A DNA stretch of 64,000 nt, from assembly GCA_032622095.1 (NCBI GenBank), contig CP136063.1, forward strand, positions 9,587,814 through 9,651,813, given 5' to 3'. How positions within the stretch are numbered: the stretch's first letter is position 1; every line of letters begins with the position of its first letter. The notes beneath the pieces were generated by a model. The model saw only the letters and a program-made list of their open reading frames with translations, made no database searches and was not told the origin of the DNA. Made by a program: the position numbers and the translations under genes. The DNA is from Siphonodentalium dalli (Eukaryota > Mollusca > Scaphopoda > Gadilida > Siphonodentaliidae). This document shows positions 35,466-47,850 of the stretch, in pieces.

Positions 35466-36704
35466 TACCGGCCGGTGGATAAATCGCATCGTTGGATAAG
35501 TCGCATTGAATTTTGAAGCTTAAAAGGTTGCCTTTTGGCTCTTTCTGTTGTATACGTCGCACCTATTCCAGTGACTTGTAAGGGAACATCAAAATGACAG
35601 ATTGACCTGGATTTAGAGTTATTTAGAGCAGAGGAAGCATTTTTTTTTAAATAGAATTTATCACAGACGTAAAAATGAACGAACATTCCACCAATGCTTC
35701 CGGTATTCCCAATGTGATTTGGGGGAATTCCCAAGCAGGGGAGATAACATTGGTTCATTTTCATTAGGAGTGTGTGGGAACATGGATTATAAAACTTATT
35801 ATTTTGACTTGAATGATGTTTGGACTAACCGTGGGTGGTTGAGAGTAAAATCAATGTATTAATTAACATTTATTCATCATCATTTCAACTTGTATAACAT
35901 GAAGAAAACTGATAGGTATAATGAAGCACGATGTCGTTTGAATAGTTTTAAGGTATGAGGAAAGATAATGGCCTCGTTAATTTAGTTGTCGCCTAATTGA
36001 CGCGAAGCATGAATAAAAACGCTTTGGGCTCAGGCTAATAGTGATGCAATGCACTCTTCAGTATTAAGTGTCAACTACTCAACGTGGGGATTAAATGTTA
36101 TGCGTACTCGGTACAGCATAAAATAATGTTTATGTAATATAAACAGGAGTTCGCACATAAGCTTCATTAAAATATGAGAACACGCTGTCCAGACATGCAT
36201 TTAGAGTCTTTGGGGCTTTAACTATGCTCATTCCAGGGCTTTAAATAAACATTCTGATGTGACGTCATCGGCTAGAAGTTTGCAGACATCAAAGAGATCA
36301 CATACCGCAGTCATTGAATGTGGGTCACTCATGCATGTGTTACACAGTCAGGTCAAGGACGCCCACTGTTTGTGAATTTGCTGCTGTTTACGGTTGAATT
36401 CTTAGATATTAATACATATAATACGATATATATGTTTTAAATGTCGGACAGGGAATATAATAAAGACAAAGTACATATGAGGATGGGGTATTTATTTATT
36501 TTTTGTATACCGAATGGTATTATTTTATCGCGTTGCAGTTAGTTTGCGTCGGCATTTTCTCCCGTTATTTACCTGTGATCGCAGTTGATTCCTCAAAATT
36601 CGGCTGAAAATATGCCCCTCATTGACTTACCGATCTATAAGTCGCAAGAGGATTTTAATAGGGCAAATTGGGGTAAAAAGATGCGACTTATCCACCGGCC
36701 GGTA
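35466..36704. mobile_element. Pogo/Tc1-mariner-like MITE with TA duplication
   Basis: The element is 35468-36702, starting CCGGCCGGTGGATAA and ending with its inverse TTATCCACCGGCCGG. TA flanks both sides (35466-35467 and 36703-36704). Subterminal copies of the same theme (GTTGGATAAGTCGCAT, GTATACGTCGCACC on the left; GCGACTTAT inverted on the right) resemble Tigger/pogo ends. No transposase frame is recognisable in the 1.2-kb interior. Confidence 0.75.
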
Positions 36705-36953
36705 CAGACAGACACTTCCTTCAGAGGTGAGCCAAAAAACTATAAAAAAAATACCTTACAGATAAGGGATGTATCATAACTTATGCATGAAATAAATTAC
36801 AAGAACAGTTTCAAATGGAATTAAAACAGATGATAATAGCCCCTAGATATCCCATATAACTCATATAACCTAGCTGTTATCATATAACAAAAAGACATTT
36901 AAATAGAATCTTTGGAGGGGGAAGTGTTACCGTGTTTTATAGCTCTGTCCTTT

Positions 36954-37800
36954 TTAGCTCACCTGAGACGAAGTCTCCGGTGGAGCTATAGTCATCACTC
37001 CTCGTCCGTCGTATGTCCGTCCGTCCGTCCGTACGTCAACTTTTTTAAAACATCTTCTCCTCTGAAACCATCATACCGAATTGGTTCATATTTGGTGTGG
37101 ATGTTTCCTAGGTGACTCTCATTCAGATTTGTTCAAATGAGGTCACTGGGTCAAATAGTTGCGAAACCAGGGCCATAACTCTATTCCTCCATAGTAATTC
37201 TTACAACAACTTCTTGTCCATAACCATTGTTCCGATTTAGCTAATATTTGGTATGGAGGGTCCTTGGGTGACTGGTGTCCAGATTTGTTCAAATGAGGTC
37301 ACCCGGTCAATTAGTTGAGAAACCAGGGCCATAACTCATAGTAATCCTTACAATGACTTCTTCTAAAAAAATATTGGGACGATTTAGCTTATATTTGGTA
37401 CTGAGGGACCTTGGGTGACTGGGAATCAGATTTGTTCAAATTGGGTCACTGGGTCAAATAGGGGCAGAGCCAGGGACATAACTCTAAAAACAAAAATATT
37501 ACATTTTTATCATATTTGGTGTGGATGTTCCCTAGGTGACTGTCATTCAGATTTGTTCAAATGAGGTCTGTGTCAAATAGTTGCGAAACCAGGGCCATAA
37601 CTATATTCCTCCTTGGTAATTCTTATAACGACTTCTTGTCTAGAACCATTATGCCGGTTTAGTTTATATTTGGTATGGGGGGTCATTGAATGACTGGGGT
37701 TCAGATTTGTTCAAATGGGGTCACTGGTTCAAATAGGGGTGGAGCCAGGGCCATAATTCCAAAAAAAATAAATAAAAAATTCAGGAAGTCCTTGATCAAT
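36954..37800 (+). repeat. AGCTCACCTGAG element head with ~180-bp monomers
   Basis: It opens with the hairpin AGCTCACCTGAGACGAAG / CTCCGGTGGAGCT, then GTCCGTCCGTCCGTCCGTAC. Four decayed monomers follow, with CAGATTTGTTCAAATG(A/G)GGTC, CCAGGGCCATAACTC and GTAATTCTTACAA. Confidence 0.85.
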
Positions 37801-38089
37801 TTAACATACAACAAAAAAATTATCACCCTCCCCCACATGACCCAGAACCCCACCCTGCCCCCATCCAACAGCGTTCCACCCTATCTCATCTCCTAACTAA
37901 GTCAATTGTATTAGCTACAGACAGAGAGAGAGAGTTAATATAAATACACACACAGTCATCAATTGAGATGTTTATCAGGCTGACATGTGTGAACTAACGC
38001 TTAGCTAGCACTCATGCCAGTGTGTGTTATTAAAATAAAATCAAAACAAATTATTGTTCTCTAATCTGAATTTAGTGTGTCAGGCATTT

Positions 38090-39740
38090 GCAGAATGAGG
38101 TCCCCAGAGGGTGAATTTAGTTATGCTACCCTGCACAGCAGTCTAGCATCACCAAATACACTAGCCAGGGTCCTCATTCTGCTTAGGCCTCATCTTCTGG
38201 GAAGTATTTAGGCACTTAAATTGACATTTTTACTTACTTTTTCCCTTCTGTTTAGTTTTTATATCCCCTAATTTGTGAATATAAAATGCATAATTGAGGT
38301 GCCCAATGGGTGCACATCACCAACTTTAACTGGAGAACTTCAATCTAATGCTATGTCTCCCATAGCAGTTGAGGCCTACACAGAATGAGGTCCCAGAGGG
38401 TGAATTTGGTGATGCTAGCCCGCATTGCAGGATTTTTTGAAAATTGAAAAACTAATGCCATTACATTTCTGAAGGTTGTGGCCCCTGGCCCTTCACTCAA
38501 GTGCACTGCTATTTCCACCCTGGCCTGGTCCCAAAAATAAAATTTACTCAAATGCTTGACAGAATCATTAATAAGAAGCATTTACTTAGCATTTACTTTG
38601 GCTGTAACTGTATATATGCTGGGTATGCCTACACAATCATGTCAATCTTGATATGTTTATAAACATTCCTTGCAGATCTGCTAGAAGTCATTAATTCCCA
38701 ATCTATCATGTATTGTTCATATCAGGACTAATATCATTAGCAGAATGATGCTCCCAGAGGGTGAATTTAGTGATGCTATCCCACACAGCGGCCTAGGATA
38801 ACCAAATTCACCCTCTGGAGACCTCATTCTGCTTAATAGGCCTCATCTTCTGGGAAGTATCTATAGTATCAAATTAACATTGTTGTTAGTTACATTTCCC
38901 TTCTAGGAAGTTTCTATATCCCCTAATTTGCAGAAGATAAATTCATAATTAAGGTGCCCAATGGGTGAACATCACCAACTTCAACTGGGGAACTTCAATC
39001 TTATTCTAGGTCTTCCATAGCAGTTGAGGGCCTTGCTCCCAGAGGGTGAATTTAGTGATGCTATCCCACACCGCGGCCTAACATCACCAAATTCACCCTC
39101 TGGGGACCTCATTCTGCTTACGCCTCATCTTCTGGGAAGTATCTATAGTATCAAATTAACATTGTTGTTAGTTACATTTCCCTTCTGGGAAGTTTCTATA
39201 TCCCCTAATTTGCAGAAGATAAATTCATAATTAAGGTGCCCAATGGGTGAACATCACCAACTTCAACTGGGGAACTTCAATCTTATTCTAGGTCTTCCAT
39301 AGCAGTTGAGGGCCTTTTCAGAATGAGGTCCCCAGAGGGTGAATTTAGTGATGCTAGCCCACTGTGCGGGATAGCGTCACTAAATTCACCCTCTGGGGAC
39401 CTCATTCTGCAAATGACAGACACATTATCACACTATCACACTATTAGGCTTGATTGTATAATACATTGTGTTGCTTGAGGCCAGACATGCACAATGTAGG
39501 AACAGACACGCTTTTTGTGATGCTATCCCACACAGCGGGCTAGCATCACCAAATTCACCCTCTGGATATATGATTCTGCTTAGGCCTCATCTTCTGGGAA
39601 GTATCTATAATATCAAATTTACATTGTTGTTAGTTAAATTTCCCTTCTAGGAAGTTTCTATATCCCCTAATTTGCAGAAGATAAAATTCATAAATGAGGT
39701 GCCCAATGGGTGAATATCACCAACTTCAACTGGGGAACTT
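38090..39740 (+). repeat. ~287-bp tandem array carrying a long hairpin per unit
   Basis: CCCAGAGGGTGAATTTAGTG recurs at about 38105, 38393, 38756, 39040 and 39332. In most units it is followed within ~50 bases by its inverse CTAAATTCACCCTCTGGGG. The clearest hairpin is 39319-39409. Between hairpins lie CATCTTCTGGGAAGTAT, AAGGTGCCCAATGGGTGAAC and CAACTGGGGAACTTCAATCT. Confidence 0.88.
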
Positions 39741-39749
39741 AAATCTTAT

Positions 39750-41290
39750 CCTTATCAGATTTGTGAAAATGGGATCACAATGTCAAATAAGGGCAGAGCC
39801 AGAGACTTAACTATTTCACTACATAGTAATTCTTAAAATATGTTTGCAAGAACTAGTTGGCTTATATAATAGAATGGAATGTTCTTCCTTGACTGCAATT
39901 CAGATTTTTTTTAAATGGGGTCACCTGGTCAAATAAGGGCCAAGCGAAGGACAGTTTCCCTCTTGATATGCTTCCTTCACAAGGACCATCAGGTCTATTT
40001 TACTGATATTTATGATATGTATGAAGGGTTCTTTGGTGTGTGGGATTAAAATTTATTCAGAGGTGGTCACCAGGTTAAATAGGGTGGGACCAGGGACATA
40101 AATCTTTGTCTCTATAGTAATTCTTAAAATGTCTTCTCAAGAGAGTTTGGACTATTTAGCTTACATATAGTATGGATGAATCAGGATCCTTTAGTGACTG
40201 AGATTCAGATTTGTTAAAATGAGGTCAACCTATCAAGAAATGGCAGGCTATGGGGAGTTAACACTTTTGTGTCTAATAAAATCATTGAAATACCAAATTC
40301 ATTAAAACATCTACCTTGGAACCACCTGACTGATTGGTCTGACATACATGTATTGTTTTGGGTCCATGGATAATTGGGCTTCAATCATGTCTAAATGGTT
40401 TTAGAAAAAGGCGCTTGTGAGATTGGAAATTTCCAACAATTGAGAAAGTTGTGTCGGTTGTGAAATTCCAACCTAAGACTTGGGAGTCTGGATCCCGGTC
40501 AGGAGGGTACTTGTTGAGCTGGAGGAGGGGGTGATCAGTAGTGTACAGTTGGCAATTTCAAGGTGGATATTTACCAATCTACATACTTGAAGTCTCTCTA
40601 GCCACATATCCTGTTTAAATCTACTTCTTTTAAAGTGATTATGAAAAGTGCTGACTGTTTTGGTCTCCAGAGTCCCAGTCTTATCAGTCTTTGCAGTCTG
40701 GTGAGCGACCCCACAGTCATTGACTGTCTTGTTATGGGAACATACAGATTTTTTAAAAACCTGGAACTCAATTATCCAAGGACCATCACAACAAATAATA
40801 AATCAATCAACAAGGTGGTATCAGAATATAATTCAGGAGATTCAGTGGTAATAGTCCAGTTCTTTTTTGTCTGGCTGACACCATCTGAACCCCATTCCTT
40901 CATACCAAATGTCAGATTAATCAGACAGGTTGTTCCAGAGAAGGTGATGTTTTGATGAGTGTCAGTAGTTTCATTGTGAGAAAAGAGCAATATCCCCTAG
41001 CTCTGTCCACCCCATTTCAACAAATCTGGATCCCAGTCACAAAAGAACTCTCCTTACCAAATATGAGCTGAATAATCTTGATGAAGATGTTTTAAGAATT
41101 ATGATGGAGGAAGAGAGTTATGTACCTGGCACCGCCTCGATTTGACCAGGTGACCTCATTTGAAAAAAATTGTATCCAAGTCACCAAGGGAGCATCCACA
41201 CCAAATATATGACCCCAATCGGTCTTATGCTTCTGGAGAAGATGTTTAAAGATTTATTGAAGGATGAATGGACGGGCAGACGAATAAATT
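39750..41290. repeat. Decayed AGCTCACCTGAG-family monomers, partly inverted
   Basis: 39750-40260 continues the CAGATTTGT-AAAATG-GGTCA monomers in the forward sense. 40860-41290 reads as their inverse (TTCATACCAAATGT, ATGACCCCAATCGG, GATGAATGGACGGGCAGACG). 40500-40740 is an inverted copy of the 7.9 kb repeat. Confidence 0.65.
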
Positions 41291-41332
41291 ATACAAGTGT
41301 AGAAGGATTAGTATTCATTGTCAATAACTTAC

Positions 41333-41863
41333 ATCAACTGTGTCAGCTTTATCTCGAAGAGCATCCATATCTTTATAAAGATGACCAAACATCTCGGTTT
41401 CCGCTAACCTTTTACAGACAATGGAACTTTTATCACTAAAATTCCATAGTATCGAACGAATAGAAGTCAATGTTGGTCCACCTTTTGGCATTTCTGAAAC
41501 TGCATCATCATAATAATCCCTCTTCAGCTGTTCCAGAATAAATGTATAATAATCTACCACAGCTTCAACGAATCCAGCGTCTGCGAGCATGTTTCCTAAA
41601 ACCTCATGCTCCTCGTCAGATTTATGAGCAAAATACAATTTATAATCATCCTGCGCCTGCGTAAGCCTCTCATGAAAATGGCCAGTCTCTGGATCTTTCT
41701 TCTTACATAATTCAGTCATCGACTCGAAATTACTCTTAGACAGGCGTAAGCATTGATACTTATTGTAAAGTTCCCTCTCTTGTCTGGAGAAGGCGTCAGA
41801 ATGCTCAGAATCTGCATCATCTTGTTTCATTTCTTCTCTTTGATCCGAATGCATTTCTGTTTC
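41333..41863 (-). CDS. Exon A of the ARM-like gene
   Basis: A 531-base minus-strand exon of 177 codons, phase 0 at both ends. Acceptor AACGTTTCAG precedes 41863 and donor GTAAGTTATTG follows 41333. The N-terminal third is acidic and low-complexity (MKQDDADSEHSDAFSRQERE). The C-terminal half forms long helices (AGFVEAVVDYYTFILEQL, PTLTSIRSILWNFSDKSSIV, LAETEMFGHLYKDMDALRDK), the opening of the armadillo-like region that exons B and C continue. The mature protein is probably cytoplasmic; I see no signal peptide or membrane segment. An internal ATG at 41852-41854 could be an alternative start, but the frame is open up to the acceptor, so I treat it as internal. Confidence 0.78.
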
Positions 41864-42379
41864 CTGAAACGTTTTTTAATGAATTTCAGAAAATATAGAT
41901 AACATTAGACCCTTAAAAATAAAATATCTGTGTTCTCAGGCAATTAGATCTCAATTTTGAGATGAGGGAAGGAGGCTATTTAATTTTTTCTCAAAATGTG
42001 CAAAATTACTCAAGAAACCAAAAAAATTAAATTTTTGTTGTTCAAATCAAAAATTTTAACCAGAAAATATTTATTTTTTTAATTTGACAAGACTTTTTAA
42101 AGGAACATTCCAGTGACGAGGGAGGTGCCTGAGAACACGGAGTTTGTATTTATTTGGCCTTATTCATTATAAACTTGTGAATGTAGTATGAGAATTACCT
42201 AGATCAGCTGACTTTGACCACCTCAACCTTGATGATATGAGTTATAAGATAGTTTTCTTAGGAGGTTGTCTATTTAAAACAAATCAAACTTTGGTAAAAA
42301 ATCATTCAAAAATTGGAATGGTAGCCTGGTAGAGGAAAAACTGTGAAAAAATAATTGTTCTGTTGTCCATAAAAAAGAT

Positions 42380-43050
42380 GCACATTAGAAATATATGGTC
42401 AACAATATCCTGAAGTTTCAATTCTTTACATTTGAAATTTTGGGAGGAGTTGATTACACAATAAAGGTACCCAAAATCAAAACAGTCAAAATTTACATTT
42501 TCACATTTAATAGTAACATATTGGTAACAATTAATATCCTAAAGTTTCAAATACACACCTGAAACTGTAAGAGGAGTTGATTACACACTGAAGGTAACCC
42601 AAATCAAAACGGTATAATTTGTTATAAGTCAAGAAAGCAGAATAACTTTGCACATTAGCAATATATGAATGCCTATATCCTAGTTTCAATCTCTACATTT
42701 TAAAAAGTGGGAGTTGCTTACACAATGAAGGTACCCAAAATCTAAATGGTCAAAACTTTAAAACTTTTTCTAAGTCAAGAATGGAATAACTTGGTGAAAA
42801 TTATCTGTTGCACATCAGCAATAAATTGGTAACTATATCTAGAGTTTCAATTCTCTACATTCTAAACTGAGGGAGGAGTTGATTACAAAATGAAGCAACC
42901 CATAATGTGTGATGGATAAACAAACAGATGGACAGAAGGACACTTGAACAGACATACAAATGGCTAGATGGACAAACCGACAGACAAACAGACAGATGCA
43001 GTCAATCCAGTATACTCCCCATTCACTTTGAAAAGTTGGGGTATAATTAT
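42380..43050 (+). repeat. Degenerate ~150-bp monomers ending in GACAGACAAACAGACAG
   Basis: Repeats with AGTTTCAA-TC-TACA, GGGAGGAGTTGATTACAC and AAGGTACCCAAAATC. They end in AGATGCAGTCAATCCAGTAT and AAAAGTTGGGGTATAAT, the same terminus as the 31.7 kb copy. Confidence 0.75.
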
Positions 43051-43059
43051 ATACATGTA

Positions 43060-44190
43060 CTAAATTCCATTGAATTCTGATTGATAGTCAAAATTATCCT
43101 GACAACCTGGATGGACGAAATGATAGTTTTGGGACTTCCAGTTTGTGGGACCTCAGCAAGAGTTATGAGACTTCCATATTGTGTTTGTACGGACTGCCTC
43201 TTCTGGGACTAAACCACAAAATACCAAGTTTTTTAAATTGACCAAACATGTTTCTGGGAATTTTTCCAGTTTATGGGACTTTTCAAAAGTCTCAAAACAA
43301 TAAGGTATCTCTCCAGGAGTGTCCAATACTGTCCATGTCAAAAGATGTCCATGGTGTACTGGGACTTATGTCTGAATTCAATTTTAACATGTCTGTGAGA
43401 CTTAATAATGAGATAACTGATATACATTAAATTTGTGGGATGTCTCATGGGCCAGAAAAAAGTCCCAGAACATACCATTTGCACAGACGGACGAATGCCA
43501 GACAAGCTGAATTTGAAATAGTTCTCCTTCGGCAAACAAAAAGATGGACAACTCCAGAATTGAGAATGTAAATTCGGCCCCTCCATACAAACTGTGCTGC
43601 GATATATAATATGTGCCCTAATAGATCAACACATGTCACAAAAGCGATAACACAGTTTAATTCAATTCACAGCAAATTATCTGGTTATACTAGTATGTGG
43701 TCCTGCTAATTTGCTTTGATGATGGTGGGTCCTGCTGAATTGCTTTGATGCTGGTAGGGCAACGAAGATAATCCATTACATTTCTAAAACATTCAAAGTC
43801 ATATATATTGTAAAATATTTAAATAATGAAACTTTTGTTTGTTGCAAACCGCCCATTATATCAAAAACGCTGTCACTATCATTTTGCAAATACCTGTCAG
43901 AGCGGCTATTATTAAAATATTTAATAAAAATATATATGTTCAATAATGTATCGTGCAAACTAACCTTTTCTCAATACACTGCAAAATGACAAATTTAGAA
44001 AAAAAATAATGGTATATTTTCGTAAAAGCATCAAAGCAAATTTGCACAATAATTTGGCCATCCATTATCCTGTGGTGTGGTTTATCAAGCAATTAGTGCA
44101 GCACACATATCCTAATCAGACAATGATAAATCAGTCCTGGCATCAATCATGAGTGGAGTACATGGTTAATTGAGAGCTAATCCTTGCTCA
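43060..44190. other. No gene; one solo repeat arm
   Basis: 43150-43450 has a loose repetition of GGGACTT phrases. 43695-43765 (CCTGCTAATTTGCTTTGATG, GGTGGGTCCTGCTGAATTG) is a solo copy of the arm found at 60455 and 61490. Short frames have no recognisable product. Confidence 0.45.
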
Positions 44191-44196
44191 TCTGAA

Positions 44197-45060
44197 TGAA
44201 AGTGTCAATGACACTGTAGCTCAACCTATGTAGGGAAATAATTTAATGGTTGACAGTCAATGGAGGAATAGGAAAGGTGCTAATTGAAATGTCTAACCTG
44301 TGCCAAAGGATTTAGTCATGCAAAGAGTAAAATCCAAGATGGCTGCTGGCAGCCATGTTTTTTGGCCGAATGACCCCAAAACGACTCGTTCCCATCTACA
44401 TGTCATTGTTAACATCCATGACAAATTTCATGAAGATCTGACCAAAGCTACGACCTGTAGCCCGCGCCAAAGAATTTAGTCATGCAAAGAGTACAATCCA
44501 AGATGGCTGCTGGCGGCCATGTTTTTCGGCCGAACGACCCCAAAATAACTCGTTCCCATCTACATGTCATTGTTAACATCCATGACAAAATTTCATGAAG
44601 ATCTGACCAAAGCCACGACCTGTAGCCCGCGCCAAAGGATTTAGTCATACAAAGAGTAAAATCCAAGATGGCTGCTGGCGGCCATGTTTTTTGGCCGAAC
44701 GACCCCAAAATGACTCGTTCCCATCTACATGTCAATATTAACATCCATGACAAATTTCATGATGATCAGACAAACAGTACGACCTGTAGCCCGCGCCAAT
44801 CCAATGGATTGAATTTTAAAATCCAAGATGGCCACCAGCGGCCATGTTTTTTGGCCGAATGACCCCAAAATGACTCGTTCCCATCTACATGTCAATGTCA
44901 ACATTCATGACAAATTTCATAAAGATCAGACCAAAGGTACGACCTGTAGCCCGCGCCAAAGGAAATTGTTGACGGACACACGCACACACGGACACACACA
45001 CACGGACGACGGACGCCAAACCATGGCAATAGCTCAAACTTACAAAGTAAGTTGAGCTAA
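44197..45060 (+). mobile_element. Composite array element, copy 2 (4 monomers)
   Basis: Same ends as the 19.6-21.6 kb copy: AAGTGTCAATGACACTGTAGC on the left; CACACGGACGACGG then ACAAAGTAAGTTGAGCTAA on the right. Four monomers (AAGATGG at 44336, 44500, 44665, 44825) have the order A-A-A-B. Confidence 0.8.
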
Positions 45061-45182
45061 TAAACTGTTCATTATTCCAGTCTGATTGGTGCCTTGAAGT
45101 GTTCCAACTTCTGGTTCTGGCAAAAGTGCTAACCACTTAAATAATTAAACCAGGCTCCTCACCATTTAACAATATAAGTAAT

Positions 45183-47322
45183 ATGAAAGTGTCAATGACA
45201 CTGTAGCTCAACTTAGGTAGGGGAATAATTTAATGGTCGACAGTAAATGGAGGAATAGGGAAAGTGCTAATTGAAATGTCTAAGTAAGACTAGACAAGCC
45301 TTAAAATAATTTTTATTTGACTGCCTGCCATTTTGTCAGGCACCAAACAGACATGGTCTGACATTTCAAAATGAGGCTGACATGTCTTTTTTATCACCCG
45401 AAATAATGTCAAGTGAAACTAATAATGATTTATTATCTCCCAAGTATATTTTCTTTTCTCAATTGTCACGTTTTTACTATAAATAATGCCAATCTAATCT
45501 GGCAACAAAATCAAACATGCTTGCCAAATTCATGCTCATTTCTAAGGGTATAGGAAATACTCATTCAATAAGATATCCAATTCCAATATTTTGTAGACAT
45601 CCAAGTTCTAATAATCATATATCTGAAAAAAGACTGATTTTGGCCAAAAAAAAGTAATTAAAAACTACTCTCCAATAGAATAATTTTCATTTAACAGCAC
45701 ACTATTTCAATTTATTTCGCAAAAATCACATTACGAGTGATATTTTCCTTAAAAATATGTCAATATTTCAACCTGACATTATGTCAGACAGTTTTAAAGC
45801 AGAGCCTGACAACCTATACAAATTTGAATTTGGTGTCTGACAAATGTCCGTGTCAGACCACTTATTTTAAGCCTTGAGACTAGATGTACATGTCAATATC
45901 AACATTCATAACAGGTTTCATAATGATCGGATCAGAGATGTGGTGATTATGGTGTGCCAAAGGATTTATTGATGCAAAGAGTAAATTCTAAAATGGCCAC
46001 CGGCAGCCATGTTTTTTTCCGAATTACCCCAAAAAGACTTGTTCCCATCTACAGCCTTTACAAATCTCATAATGATCTGATCAAAGGTATGACATGTAGC
46101 CTGTGCCAATGGATTTAGTCATGCAAAGAGTAAAATCCAAGATGGCTGCTGGTGGCCATGTTTTTCGGCTGAACGACCCCAAAATGACTCGTTTCAATCT
46201 ACATGTCATTGTTAACATACATGACAAATTTCTTGAAGTTCCGACCAAAGCTACGACCTGTAGCCCGCACCAAAGGATTTATTCATGCAAAGAGTAAAAT
46301 CCAATATGGCTGCTGGTGGACATGTTTTTTAGCCAACGACCCCAAAATGACTCGTTTCCCATCTACATGTTAATATTAACAACCATGATAAATATCATGA
46401 TGATCAGACAAACAGTACGACCTGTAGCCCGTGCCAATGGATTGAATTTTGAAATCCAAGATGGCTGCCAGCGGCCATGTTTTTTTGCCGTATGACCCCA
46501 AAATGACTCGTTCCCATATACATGTCAATGTCAACATTCATGACAAAATTCATAAAGATCAGACCATAGGTACGACCTGTAGCCCTCGCCAAAGGATTTA
46601 GTCATGCAAAGAGTAAAATCCATGATGGCTGCTGGCGGCCATGTTTTTTGGCCGAACAACCCCAAAATCACTCGTTCCCATCTACATCTCATTGTTAACA
46701 TCCATGACAAATTTCATGAAGTTCTGATCAAAACTACGACCTGTAGCCTGCGCCAAAGGATTTAGTCATGCAAAGAGTAAAATCCAAAATTTCATAATGA
46801 TCAGACGAACAGTACGACCTGTAGCCCGCACCAATGGATTGAATTTTGAAATCCAAAATGGCCACCAGCGGCCATGTTTTTTGGCCGAATGACCCCAAAA
46901 TGACTCGTTCCCATCTACATGTCAATGTCAACATTCATGACAAATTTCATAAAGGTCAGACCAAAGGTACGACCTGTAGTCCAGCGCCAAAGGATTTAGT
47001 CATGCAAAGAGTAAAATCCAAGATGGCTGCTGGCGGCCATGTTTTTTGGCCGAACAACACCAAAATCACTCGTTCCCATCTACATGTCATTGTTAACATC
47101 CATAACAAATTTCATGAAGTTCCGATAAAAACTACGACCTGTAGCCCGTGCTAAAGGATTTAGTCATGCAAAGAGTAAAATCCAAGATGGCTGCTGACGG
47201 CCATGTTTTTTGGCCGAACGACCCCAAAATGACTCGTTCCCATCTACATGTCAATATTAACATCCATGACAAATTTCATGATGATCAAACGAACAGTACG
47301 ACCTGTAGCCCGCGCCAATGTT
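45183..47322 (+). mobile_element. Composite array element, copy 3 (interrupted, 3' end lost)
   Basis: The left end AAGTGTCAATGACACTGTAGC is followed by monomers at about 45991, 46139, 46303, 46458, 46622, 46855, 47020 and 47184. A hAT-like insertion sits at 45295-45876 and an internal deletion near 46780. The array stops abruptly at about 47322 inside a monomer, without the AAGTTGAGCTAA end, and runs straight into coding-like sequence. Confidence 0.78.
45287..45884. mobile_element. hAT-like MITE nested in the array, perfect 8-bp TSD
   Basis: The element is 45295-45876 (582 bp), with ends CAAGCCTTAAAAT and ATTTTAAGCCTTG. The flanking 8-bp duplication AGACTAGA is perfect (45287-45294 and 45877-45884). 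The left interior has GCCATTTTGTCAGGCACCAAA. The right interior has TTTGGTGTCTGACAAATG, a longer imperfect TIR. There is no transposase frame. It inserted after array copy 3. Confidence 0.88.
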
Positions 47323-47583
47323 GAGACTGCGGACATGCGTGGTGTTACGGCCATGAAGGAATTTGTTAAGAGGATCGAACCACAAGATAGCAAGATAGAA
47401 ATTGAGTACAAAGATCCAATCAAGAAACAACCAGTTTATTCATTCCAAGACCAAAAAGATACCAAGAAATCTTTTTCGATTGTTGAGGATGAAAACTGTT
47501 TGTTTCAGAAAAATGTAAATGTTCTTTATATTTCCAGCAAGGAACAATTTATTCAAAATGTGGAATCATGGATCACAATGTAA
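47323..47583 (+). pseudogene. 'LTGCD'-family protein, fragment 1
   Basis: An open frame fused directly to the broken array end. It encodes MRGVTAMKEFVKRIEP, then SIEIEYKDPI-like and QNVNVLYISS-like segments, before a stop at 47581. Amino-acid composition is protein-like, unlike the surrounding repeats. I place it upstream of fragment 2 in a widespread but uncharacterised invertebrate family with a PIN/XPG-like core. The match of this particular fragment to that family is weak and rests mainly on position. Confidence 0.35.
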
Positions 47584-47747
47584 AAACATTGGCAAGTGAA
47601 TTAAGACCCTATTTATATGTCCATCTTCCTGCATTCCACGTACTAACTGGTTGTGATTATACTCAGCCATTCTATGGTAGATCCAAGTCCACACTCCAGT
47701 CTTATAAAAGGTTGTTAACATGTTCACTGTCGAAAACCAATGGGTAA
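47568..47747 (+). pseudogene. 'LTGCD'-family protein, fragment 2 (core motif)
   Basis: This fragment is shifted in frame relative to fragment 1. It encodes SELRPYLYVHLPAFHVLTGC followed by DYTQPFYGRSK, then a stop at 47745-47747. LPAFH-LTGCD-T is the hallmark of the family; the Asp is probably equivalent to an acidic residue of PIN/XPG nuclease cores (inference). The central part expected between fragments 1 and 2 is largely missing. The frameshift and stop show that this copy is dead. Confidence 0.6.
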
Positions 47748-47850
47748 TTCCATCCCGTATGCCAACATGGGATTTGATATTTTGCCGATAGTAGATGATA
47801 TTTTACGTATGTATGAGTAATGGTTCGACCAATATCGGGTCATATAATGC

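Noticed and set aside
35453-35764. 103-codon minus-strand frame near the pogo-like end
   Set aside because: It overlaps the terminal repeats of the TA-flanked element and shows no transposase motif.
44448-47154. Frames of about 100 codons in the AAGATGG arrays
   Set aside because: Repeated identical peptides follow the ~160-bp monomer; non-coding repeat.
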